From Acidobacteriaceae bacterium (GTDB lineage Bacteria > Acidobacteriota > Terriglobia > Terriglobales > Acidobacteriaceae), in NCBI GenBank assembly GCA_003135315.1, contig PLBD01000314.1, positions 6,785 to 16,645 on the forward strand: a DNA stretch of 9,861 bases. Reading direction: 5' to 3'. The notes beneath the pieces were generated by a model. It did not search any database. It worked only from the letters and a program-made list of their open reading frames with translations, and was not told the origin of the DNA. This document shows positions 1 through 7,154 of this stretch, in pieces (position 1 is the stretch's first letter; each line of letters begins with the position of its first letter). A program made the translations under genes and the position numbers.

Positions 1-551
1 ATTTCGTTCAGCTCCTGCGCGCTCTTGAGGTCACGGCCGAAGGGCTTTTCCAGGATGATGCGAGTCCAGCCTTCACCGTTAACGGCGAGTCCGGCTTCGC
101 CCAGACCTTCTACAATCGGCGGCGCGAGCGAAGCGGGTGTGGAAACATAGAACATCACGTTCTTGCTGGCGCCGTTCTTCTGCATGTCCTCGATCTTGGC
201 CTTCAGGCCGGGATAGAAGTCGCGGCGGTTGGCGTCCCCGACGAAGTAATGAAGCCGCTGAGCAAAGTCGTCCCAGCCCTGGTCAGTAAAGTTGCGAGCG
301 TCTTTAGAGTTGGCTGCGCCTTCACGCAGGCGTGAGCGATACTCTTCGTCGTCGTACTTGGACCGCCCGATGCCGAGAACCTCGAAATTGCGGCTGGTGC
401 AGCCGGCACACGCCAGATCGTACAGCGCGGGAATCAGCTTGCGCCGGGTAAGATCGCCGGATCCTCCGAAGATTACGACCAGACAGGAATCACCCTGCGG
501 CAATTGGGGAGTTTCGATCTTGAGCGGCGTGGGCTGTACCAGAGTGGTCAT
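1..551 (-). CDS. zwf: Glucose-6-phosphate 1-dehydrogenase, N-terminal part (runs off window)
   Basis: Oxidises glucose-6-phosphate to 6-phosphogluconolactone with reduction of NAD(P)+, the first step of the oxidative pentose phosphate pathway, in the cytoplasm. Reading starts at the ATG at 551 and stays open for 183 codons to the window edge. The Rossmann nucleotide-binding signature is at residues 28-38 (F-G-G-S-G-D-L-T-R-R-K; the family usually has GASGDL), followed by LIPALYDL. The substrate-loop motif E-K-P-F-G-R-D-L is at residues 168-175. The catalytic His motif (IDHYLGKE in relatives) lies beyond the window. The start is supported by GGAG at 560-563, 8 nt upstream. The first 22 or so residues are a family-typical variable lead-in. 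It lies 81 bp downstream of pgi in the same direction, so it is probably the fourth gene of the operon. Family assignment is certain; NAD versus NADP preference cannot be told. Confidence 0.95.
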   Translation of the reverse strand, partial: MTTLVQPTPLKIETPQLPQGDSCLVVIFGGSGDLTRRKLIPALYDLACAGCTSRNFEVLGIGRSKYDDEEYRSRLREGAANSKDARNFTDQGWDDFAQRLHYFVGDANRRDFYPGLKAKIEDMQKNGASKNVMFYVSTPASLAPPIVEGLGEAGLAVNGEGWTRIILEKPFGRDLKSAQELNE

Positions 552-632
552 GCGAATAGCTCCAACGCGGTTGCGCTCATCTGCAGATGCCGGATCGCAG
601 CTAAAGGATTCGCGGGGCGCCCGGATGCCGAC

Positions 633-2441
633 TCACTTGTTGGCCGCGGCTGCGGCGGCCGCAGGCTCTCCCACGGATTCCTTCACCAAGGCGAGGAGTC
701 GACGTAACCCCTTTTCGATGTCCCGTCCCAAGTCGACGCGAATGGCGCGGCGATGATGATTCGTCCAGGACTCGAAATCGCCCAGCGCCTGTGCCTGCTT
801 CAATACGCTAAAGCTGAACTTTTCGCCAGGCACCTCGATGTCGTTGATATCTTCCGACGTCAGTTGCAGGAAGACGCAACTGTCGGGCCCGCCTTTGTGC
901 AACTGTCCTGTGGAATGCGAAAACCGCGGGCTGTATCCCGTCGCAATAGCGACCTTCTTCTGATCGCGAATGGCAAGGCGAATTTCCTGCAAGAGAGATT
1001 CGTAGTTTCTCAGCTCCTCGATGAATTGCGTGATGGCGAGATAGTCACCGGGGTTCAGCCGGGCGAGATGGGTCATCAGCATCGCCTGCAGCGATGAACC
1101 GCCGCGGCGCAAGACTTCGCAATTTTCCGCGTCGCCAAAGACGCGCAGCGACGTCTCGGCGGCGATCAACTTCTGCTGGGGCAGCGCGTCATTCTGTGCA
1201 TACTCCGCCAGCGCGCGCACGATGTAGTCTTTGGACTCCTGAACGTCAGGCTGATCGAAAGGATCGACACCGAGCAGCGATCCGGCGATCGCGGTAGCGA
1301 ACTCCCACAGGAAGAATTCCTCCCCGAGATCAAGCGGGTTACGAAGCGTGTGGCGCAGTACCGGATGTCCGGCGGCTTCGAGAGCCGCGAGCTTCGATTC
1401 CACGTCCGCGTTTGCGGCCGACGGCACGTGGATGTAGACAAAAATGCGATCGTCGCCGTAAACCTCGGGCGCGCCCAGCGGCTCGCCGACAATCGGGACG
1501 AGGCCATTGCCTTCTTTGCCGGTACTCTCGGCAACCAGGTGTTCGATCCACAGGCCAAGCGCGGCCAGTGGCGGAGGCGTGATCAATGTCAGCTTGTTGC
1601 GTCCAGCGCCCGCGAGCGCGCCCAGCATCGCTCCCAGCCGCACGCCGGGATTTTCGATCAGCGGGACTGAATCGGCGCAGGCATGGGCCGCCTGCCTGGC
1701 GGTATCGAGCAAGGCCTTCACGTCACCGCCCATCAGGGCAAAAGGCACGATACCGAAGTACGAAAGCGCCGAGTAGCGGCCGCCGATGTCCGGCATGTCG
1801 AGAAAAATGCGGCGAAAGTGGCCGTGCGCGGCTTCCTTGGCAAGCCGGCTGCCGGGATCGGTGATGGCGATGAGGTTTTCTCCGCAGGCGTCGCCCTTGA
1901 TGCGTTTCACGCGGTCCCGAAAGTAGTGGTGAAACATTTGCGGCTCGGTGGTCGTGCTCGACTTCGAGGAAACAATAAATAGCGTCTTCCCGACGTTGAC
2001 CTTCTGCTCCAGGTGACGAATCGCGGTCGGTACGGTCGAGTCGAGCACGTACAGCTGCGGATAGCCCTCCTGCTTGCCGAAGGTGCGGGCCAGCACCTCA
2101 GGACACAAACTGGGGCCGCCCATACCCAGGACGACAGCGAACTCGAATCCGGCATTCCTGACTTCCTGGGTAAAGGTCTCGAGTTCCTGGATGTGGGGCT
2201 GCATGGCTGCGGCAACAGTGAGCCAGCCGAGGGAGTTGACGATACCTGCTTCGCGCTCAGGCTCGCTCTTCCATAGCGTGAAATCCTTCTTCCACAGCCG
2301 TGACACGGATTGTTCCCGTCCCAGACGCTCCAGTGCGCTGCGAAAATCTGCCTCGGAGTTGCCCAGTGACGCTGTATGTCGCGCAAGAATGCTGTTCGTG
2401 ACTTCGTTCGGCCGGGTCTCCGACAAAGGAATGCTGCCCAT
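633..2441 (-). CDS. pgi: Glucose-6-phosphate isomerase (PGI domain of the transaldolase-PGI fusion family, here standing alone)
   Basis: Interconverts glucose-6-phosphate and fructose-6-phosphate in the cytoplasm, linking zwf to glycolysis and transketolase. The protein is 602 residues from the ATG at 2441. That start is chosen over an upstream in-frame ATG at 2507 because GGGGAGG (2447-2453) lies 5 nt before it. Visible motifs: G-M-G-G-P-S-L (106-112), S-S-K-S-S-T-T-T-E-P (158-167), G-G-R-Y-S-A-L-S-Y-F-G (220-230), the active-site segment A-E-S-T-G-K-E-G (304-311) and H-S-T-G-Q-L-H-K-G-G-P (509-519). From memory, the last segment and the 'SRLWKKDFTLW' opening resemble the C-terminal half of bifunctional transaldolase/PGI proteins more than E. 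coli Pgi. No transaldolase domain is present here. Two glycine/serine positions in the phosphate-binding motifs are substituted (GGS to GGP, SGTT to SSTT). The C-terminus is an alanine run ending in NK. It lies between tkt and zwf, co-directional with both. Confidence 0.93.
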   Translation of the reverse strand: MGSIPLSETRPNEVTNSILARHTASLGNSEADFRSALERLGREQSVSRLWKKDFTLWKSEPEREAGIVNSLGWLTVAAAMQPHIQELETFTQEVRNAGFEFAVVLGMGGPSLCPEVLARTFGKQEGYPQLYVLDSTVPTAIRHLEQKVNVGKTLFIVSSKSSTTTEPQMFHHYFRDRVKRIKGDACGENLIAITDPGSRLAKEAAHGHFRRIFLDMPDIGGRYSALSYFGIVPFALMGGDVKALLDTARQAAHACADSVPLIENPGVRLGAMLGALAGAGRNKLTLITPPPLAALGLWIEHLVAESTGKEGNGLVPIVGEPLGAPEVYGDDRIFVYIHVPSAANADVESKLAALEAAGHPVLRHTLRNPLDLGEEFFLWEFATAIAGSLLGVDPFDQPDVQESKDYIVRALAEYAQNDALPQQKLIAAETSLRVFGDAENCEVLRRGGSSLQAMLMTHLARLNPGDYLAITQFIEELRNYESLLQEIRLAIRDQKKVAIATGYSPRFSHSTGQLHKGGPDSCVFLQLTSEDINDIEVPGEKFSFSVLKQAQALGDFESWTNHHRRAIRVDLGRDIEKGLRRLLALVKESVGEPAAAAAAANK

Positions 2442-2446
2442 GACTG

Positions 2447-2453
2447 CCTCCCC
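2447..2453 (-). promoter_or_regulatory. Ribosome binding site of pgi
   Basis: A strong Shine-Dalgarno sequence, GGGGAGG on the minus strand, lies 5 nt before the ATG at 2441. It decides the pgi start in favour of 2441 over the in-frame ATG at 2507, whose 22 extra residues (basic, Cys-containing) do not look like PGI. Confidence 0.8.
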
Positions 2454-2495
2454 GCGCTTCCGCGCCAGCGCGTGCTTTTCACGACAGATAACAGA

Positions 2496-2518
2496 GCGCC
2501 GACACATAGTGCCGGCGC
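2496..2518 (-). other. Intercistronic hairpin between tkt and pgi
   Basis: On the minus strand GCGCCGGCAC and GTGTCGGCGC form a 10-pair stem (one G-U pair) around the 3-nt loop TAT. It begins about 30 nt after the tkt stop and lies about 55 nt before the pgi start. No uninterrupted T run follows (TCTGTTATC), so it is a poor intrinsic terminator. An RNA-processing or partial-termination element that adjusts tkt and pgi levels is more likely. The structure is seen; the role is inferred. Confidence 0.5.
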
Positions 2519-2549
2519 CATGGAACGCTTCAATTGTAAGCCTGAATTG

Positions 2550-4607
2550 TTACGGTTTTGTCTTCTTTATCACTTCGCGCGCCTTGGCAACGACGTTATC
2601 CACGGTGAAGCCAAAGTGCTCCATGATGATCTTGTACGGAGCTGATGCTCCGAAGTCGTCATGGGCGACACTATATCCGCTGTCGCCAACGTACTTGCTC
2701 CAGCCAAGGCTGGCGCCGGCTTCCACCGACACCCGTGCCTTCACCGCAGCAGGAAACACCTGTGCCTGGTATTCGGCGGGCTGCTTTGCGAACAGCTCCC
2801 AACAGGGCATGGAGACGACGCGCGCCTTCACGCCTTCGGCAGTGAGTTGCTCGTATGCTCCCACGCAAAGCTGCACCTCGGAGCCAGTGCCCATCAGGAT
2901 GATGTCTGGCGTGCCGGCAGAGTCGGCCAGAATGTAGGCGCCTTTGGCTACACCGGCGGCCGAGGCATACTTGGTCCGATCGAAGGTTGGCACGCCCTGG
3001 CGAGTGAGCACCAGCGCCACGGGTTGGTTCTTCATTGGCATGATGACGCGCCAGGCTTCGGCAACTTCGTTGGCGTCGGCGGGGCGGATGGTCATCATTC
3101 GGGGCATGGCCCGCAACGACATGAGCTGCTCAATCGACTGGTGGGTAGGGCCGTCTTCACCGAGACCGATGGAGTCGTGGGTGTAGATGTAGATGACCGG
3201 CAACTCCATCATCGCAGCCAGGCGGATCGCCGGCCGCATGTAGTCGGAGAAGATGAAGAACGTCGCTCCAAAGGGCCGCACACAGGAGAGCGCCATGCCG
3301 CTTAGGATCGAGCCCATGGCATGCTCGCGGATGCCGAAGTGGAAGTTGCGGCCTGAGTGGTCTTCCTTCTCGAAGTCGCCGCCATCCTTGATGAGCGTTT
3401 TGGTTGAGGGATAGAGATCGGCAGCGCCGCCGATAAGCCAGGGGACCTTGGCAGCGACAGCGTTCTCCACTTTGGCACTCGAGTCGCGCGTGGCCATGCC
3501 CTTCGCGTCGGCGGGGAACGCAGGGATGTCTTTGTCCCAGCCGGCGGGTAGCTCCTGGTTCGACATCTGCTGCCACATCTTGGCCTGATCGGGATTCTGG
3601 GCCGCCCATGTCTGGTACTTGCCGTCCCACTCCTGCTCCCACTTTGCGCCGCGCTCCACCGCCTTGCCCATGTAGGTCTTCACTTCGTCGGGAACGAGGA
3701 ACTGAGCGTCGGGCGGCCATCCGTAGACAATCTTCGTCTTGCGGACTTCGTCTACTCCCAGCGCCTCGCCGTGGGCTTCCTTGGTGTCCTGACGGTCGGG
3801 AGATCCCCAGCCAATATGCGAATCGCAGATGATGAGCGATGGCCGATCCGGCTCTCTCTGTGCGGCCCTGATGGCGACGTCGACCAGATTGAGATCGTTG
3901 ACATCGGTGACGTGCAGGATATTCCAGTGCCAGCCTTCGAATCGCGTGGCGACATCGTCGGTGAATGCCAGAGAGGTGTGGCCTTCGATAGTGATGTGGT
4001 TGTTGTCGTAGAACCAGATCAGGTTCGACAGCCCGAGATGCCCGGCAACCGAAGCTGCTTCGTTGCTCACGCCTTCCATCAAATCGCCATCGCCGCAGAA
4101 CGCGTAAATGCGGTAATCGAAGGGAGTGTAGTCGTCTTTGTGGAGCTTCGCGGCCAGCCAGCGCTGGGCCATCGCCATTCCCACCGAATTGGACACGCCC
4201 TGACCTAGCGGGCCGGTTGTAACTTCCAACCCGGGCACGTGATGGTACTCAGGGTGCCCCGGCGTCTTCGATCCCCACTGCCGGAATTGCTTGATGTCAT
4301 CCAGCGAAAGGTCATAGCCGGTGAGGTGCAGCATGGCGTACAGCAGCATGCAGGCGTGCCCGTTGGAAAGAATGAAGCGATCGCGGCCCGGCCAGTGCGG
4401 ATCGTGGGGATTATGTCTGAGGAAACGGTCCCACAACACGAAGGCCAGCGGCGCCAGCGCCATGGGAGTGCCGGGATGACCGCTATTGGCTTTCTGCACT
4501 GCGTCCATCGCCAGCGTGCGAATCGTGTTAATACAGAGGGTTTCGAGATGCTGCTGGGCTGTGGTTTGCTCTTTACCTTGAACAGAAATGTCTGTTTGAC
4601 TGCTCAC
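2550..4607 (-). CDS. tkt: Transketolase
   Basis: Thiamine-diphosphate and Mg-dependent enzyme that moves two-carbon ketol units between sugar phosphates in the non-oxidative pentose phosphate pathway (xylulose-5-P plus ribose-5-P or erythrose-4-P), in the cytoplasm. It has 685 residues, slightly above the usual 660-670. Visible: S-G-H-P-G with active-site His44, G-P-L-G-Q-G (132-137), the ThDP/Mg motif G-D-G-D-L-M-E-G (172-179) with D-N-N-H (201-204), cofactor-activating Glu428 in G-I-R-E-H-A, and D-G-P-T-H-Q (485-490) with His489. All expected catalytic residues are intact. The start is GTG at 4607: the frame upstream has no ATG, GTG or TTG before a stop, and the first internal Met (residue 34) would lose conserved sequence. 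The Shine-Dalgarno is modest, AAGG at 4617-4620 with 9 nt spacing. It lies 105 bp downstream of the GH15 gene and 108 bp upstream of pgi, all in one direction, so co-transcription is likely. Confidence 0.97.
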   Translation of the reverse strand: MSSQTDISVQGKEQTTAQQHLETLCINTIRTLAMDAVQKANSGHPGTPMALAPLAFVLWDRFLRHNPHDPHWPGRDRFILSNGHACMLLYAMLHLTGYDLSLDDIKQFRQWGSKTPGHPEYHHVPGLEVTTGPLGQGVSNSVGMAMAQRWLAAKLHKDDYTPFDYRIYAFCGDGDLMEGVSNEAASVAGHLGLSNLIWFYDNNHITIEGHTSLAFTDDVATRFEGWHWNILHVTDVNDLNLVDVAIRAAQREPDRPSLIICDSHIGWGSPDRQDTKEAHGEALGVDEVRKTKIVYGWPPDAQFLVPDEVKTYMGKAVERGAKWEQEWDGKYQTWAAQNPDQAKMWQQMSNQELPAGWDKDIPAFPADAKGMATRDSSAKVENAVAAKVPWLIGGAADLYPSTKTLIKDGGDFEKEDHSGRNFHFGIREHAMGSILSGMALSCVRPFGATFFIFSDYMRPAIRLAAMMELPVIYIYTHDSIGLGEDGPTHQSIEQLMSLRAMPRMMTIRPADANEVAEAWRVIMPMKNQPVALVLTRQGVPTFDRTKYASAAGVAKGAYILADSAGTPDIILMGTGSEVQLCVGAYEQLTAEGVKARVVSMPCWELFAKQPAEYQAQVFPAAVKARVSVEAGASLGWSKYVGDSGYSVAHDDFGASAPYKIIMEHFGFTVDNVVAKAREVIKKTKP

Positions 4608-4712
4608 CCGGGGCCGCCTTTCATGTGCGAATTCTGGGAGAATCGGGGCTGACGTTCTGAAGCCTACAGTCTAACCCGTCGCGTAAGGTGCTGCTCTACC
4701 CGGACGCAGATT

Positions 4713-7154
4713 TCATAGTCGGCTCTCGACCTGAATTTGCGCCGGTTGTTCGACTTCGACCACGTAATTGGTCCCCTCCCACTGGTGACTCGTGGACCAA
4801 TTAAAGGTGAATTGCACTGGCACTTTCTGTCCCGGAGCGATGTGGATATCAACATACTCGACCCCTAAAGCAGTGGGAGTGGACTTAGTGTCATGTGGCG
4901 TTTTCCACTCATCGTCACTCCAGTGCAGCATGAACGGGGAAGACTCCTGAACTCGGAGCAAGGCTCCGGCCGGAACTTTGCGGACTTGGCGATTCATCTT
5001 CCACACTTCGATTATGGGGCGCGGATTATCGTTGCAATAACGCGCGGCAACCGCGTCGATCCGGGCGAAGACCTTGTTATCCACCATCGAGCGCAGCAGC
5101 TTTACGTACTCGGCGTGGGCCCACATCAGGGGAATTGCCGATCCCGTAGGCTTGCCGAAAAACATGTGCTCTTCTGGAATGTCCGGCAGGTCCCAGATCT
5201 GCTCGGGAAACAGCCCGACGCCGGTAGCAAACCCCTCAGCCGCCCGGATATAGACATCGATATTGCGACCGGCGGCCAGTTCATACATGGCACGTTCCAG
5301 CATCAATAACGGCCAGGCGTGGCCCACTCCCCAGGTCTTGAATGATGTGCCGTCGGCGCGCTGACCATAACCGTCGTGGTTATAACGTTTCCAGCAGGGG
5401 CCCATCGGAGTATCCACTTTCAAGACCGCGTCGATCACCTTCAAAGAGTCCTCGATGAGCGGATCACCCGGCTTGCGAATGCCCAGGCGGACCAGCTCCA
5501 GGAAGCCTTGGTCCACGATCTGGTTTGCGGGATAGCGATACTGGTCGCCCGGTTTCTGGTTGGCCAGCACCAGCTCGCCGCGCTCGGGATCCTCGTCGCC
5601 AACCGCGCCGTCCTGGCTGATGGCGGGATTGATGCGGATGTAATGCCGCTTGATCCCCGGTAACAGCGTGCCCTGGTTGGTGACCGTCCACTTCTCAACG
5701 TGCGACTCAAGGAAGTCGGCGTGGGTGCGCACGAAGTCCGCCGTGTGCTTGTCACCGCGGTCCTCCAGCATCTCGGCGGCGCAGATCAGGGCGGCGATGT
5801 TCGTAGCGAGCGTGGAAGGCGAGTAGCCTGACGCTTCCTCCCAGCGGTCTTCGGCAGTGGCGGGACCTTCGCGGATCAGATAGGCGCAAGCCCGGAAAAC
5901 CGTGATGGCAGGATCGAAATCGGCGAGCGCGTTGGCCTTCCAGAGGAGCCAGGCCAGGATGATGGGATAGGAAACCTCGTCCAGTTGTACGCCCGTCCAG
6001 TAGGGGGAGCCGTCGATCCAGAAGTTCTGGTAGAAGCCGCCATCTTCGCGCTGGGCAATCGCCAGATAGATCATGGCGCGCAACGGTGTAGTGGCATCGC
6101 CCGCCGCTAGAAGAGCGCTGGCGCATTGCACCATGTCGCGCGTCCACACCAGGTGATAGCCGCCCAGTTCGTCATCGCTTTTGTCTTCTCCCCAGGGAAT
6201 GCTCAGGCTGGCGATCATGGCTCCTGGGTACAGCTTGTCCTCGTGCGCCAGCAGCAGGTTGATGCTGCGGGCGAATAAACAGGAGGCTTGCTCGGAGACC
6301 TTGTCATGGTTCATGTCAATGACAGCGAGCCGCTTGCGGGTGCGGTGCCACTGCTCGACGAAACTGTTTACGTTGGATTGAAACGGAACGCACAGGGATT
6401 GGAAGAGGGTTGCGCCGGCCGCGTGTTTACTGCGGCCAAAAGCGAGGCCCAGGGTGAATTCGGTGCCGCGCGCCAGATCGATCTCGCCGGTAAGCGCGAT
6501 GTTTCCGTCCAGTGCGGAATCGTATTGCCAGTCCATCTTTAGGTTCTGTTCCAGGTCCGTCCAGCCGTCGCTGGTGCCGACATATCCACAGGAGAGCTTG
6601 GAGAACCGGGTATTGGGCGCCAGGGCGATGTGCCTGTTGTTGCGGTAGGCATGCAGGAAATAGCGTCCCTTCGCCTGAATCACTTCGGCGTTGTTATGCC
6701 AGCCGCCAATTTCAAGGTGAGGAGCGCAAAGGACGTAAAGATGCAGCCGGCCTTGCCAGGCAGGCGCAACATTGAACCTGGTATGAATCAGCAGACAGTT
6801 GAGGTGCGGGTCGCCGATGATCTGCTTCTCAATGGTGTATCGTCCGTCGGGGTCCTTGTTGGTGATCTTGAAGCCCAGCGCTCCGGGATCGATAAGTTCA
6901 ATGGTGCTGATAGTGTTGCGGCGCTCGTCGTGGAAAAATGTCTCTTCGTCGCTGACCATGAACTGCAAGTCCCGGATCTGAGGGGAATCAATGGTCGGAT
7001 AGTAGATCTCCGTGTTCACACCATTGGCCAGCGTGTACCAGATGCGGCTGGATATAGCGTATGCGGTGCCAACTGCATCCTTGGCGCCGCCTGTCCAACG
7101 GGGTTCAATGCCGGGCGCGCCCGGGGCTGGATTCCTACTGCTCAAGATGAACAT
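4713..7154 (-). CDS. GH15 glucan 1,4-alpha-glucosidase (glucoamylase/glucodextranase-like)
   Basis: Inverting exo-glucosidase expected to release glucose from the non-reducing ends of malto-oligosaccharides or other alpha-glucans. It has 813 residues. Residues 10-270 look like the beta-sandwich N-domain found in glucodextranase-type GH15 proteins. Residues 290-690 are the (alpha/alpha)6 catalytic domain, with W-T-R-D-M (337-341), Q-R-E-D-G-G-F-Y-Q-N (368-377), the general-acid motif D-R-W-E-E (436-440, probably Glu439) and the general-base motif P-E-Q-I-W-D (650-655, Glu651). Residues 700-813 form a beta-rich C-terminal domain. No signal peptide or membrane segment is visible, so the enzyme is probably cytoplasmic and acts on imported or stored glucans. 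The start is uncertain: GAGGAG at 7156-7161 is only 1 nt from the ATG at 7154 but 10 nt from a TTG at 7145 (codon 4), which may be the true start. It is the first gene of the minus-strand cluster. Exact substrate (maltodextrin, isomaltose-type or trehalose) cannot be read from sequence. Confidence 0.93.
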   Translation of the reverse strand: MFILSSRNPAPGAPGIEPRWTGGAKDAVGTAYAISSRIWYTLANGVNTEIYYPTIDSPQIRDLQFMVSDEETFFHDERRNTISTIELIDPGALGFKITNKDPDGRYTIEKQIIGDPHLNCLLIHTRFNVAPAWQGRLHLYVLCAPHLEIGGWHNNAEVIQAKGRYFLHAYRNNRHIALAPNTRFSKLSCGYVGTSDGWTDLEQNLKMDWQYDSALDGNIALTGEIDLARGTEFTLGLAFGRSKHAAGATLFQSLCVPFQSNVNSFVEQWHRTRKRLAVIDMNHDKVSEQASCLFARSINLLLAHEDKLYPGAMIASLSIPWGEDKSDDELGGYHLVWTRDMVQCASALLAAGDATTPLRAMIYLAIAQREDGGFYQNFWIDGSPYWTGVQLDEVSYPIILAWLLWKANALADFDPAITVFRACAYLIREGPATAEDRWEEASGYSPSTLATNIAALICAAEMLEDRGDKHTADFVRTHADFLESHVEKWTVTNQGTLLPGIKRHYIRINPAISQDGAVGDEDPERGELVLANQKPGDQYRYPANQIVDQGFLELVRLGIRKPGDPLIEDSLKVIDAVLKVDTPMGPCWKRYNHDGYGQRADGTSFKTWGVGHAWPLLMLERAMYELAAGRNIDVYIRAAEGFATGVGLFPEQIWDLPDIPEEHMFFGKPTGSAIPLMWAHAEYVKLLRSMVDNKVFARIDAVAARYCNDNPRPIIEVWKMNRQVRKVPAGALLRVQESSPFMLHWSDDEWKTPHDTKSTPTALGVEYVDIHIAPGQKVPVQFTFNWSTSHQWEGTNYVVEVEQPAQIQVESRL

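Noticed and set aside
2442..2507. N-terminal extension of pgi to ATG 2507
   Set aside because: The 22 extra residues are not PGI-like, part of the segment forms a hairpin, and a much stronger ribosome binding site precedes ATG 2441.
2074..2937. 287-codon plus-strand open frame antisense to pgi and tkt
   Set aside because: It spans the ends of two well-supported minus-strand genes, has no ribosome binding site or recognisable motif, and its Arg/Ser/Pro-rich composition is typical of antisense shadows in GC-rich DNA.
4604..4624. Six-codon mini-frame (ATG 4624 to TGA 4604) overlapping the tkt GTG start
   Set aside because: It could be a leader peptide with overlapping stop and start, but no ribosome binding site precedes it and its length is easily due to chance.
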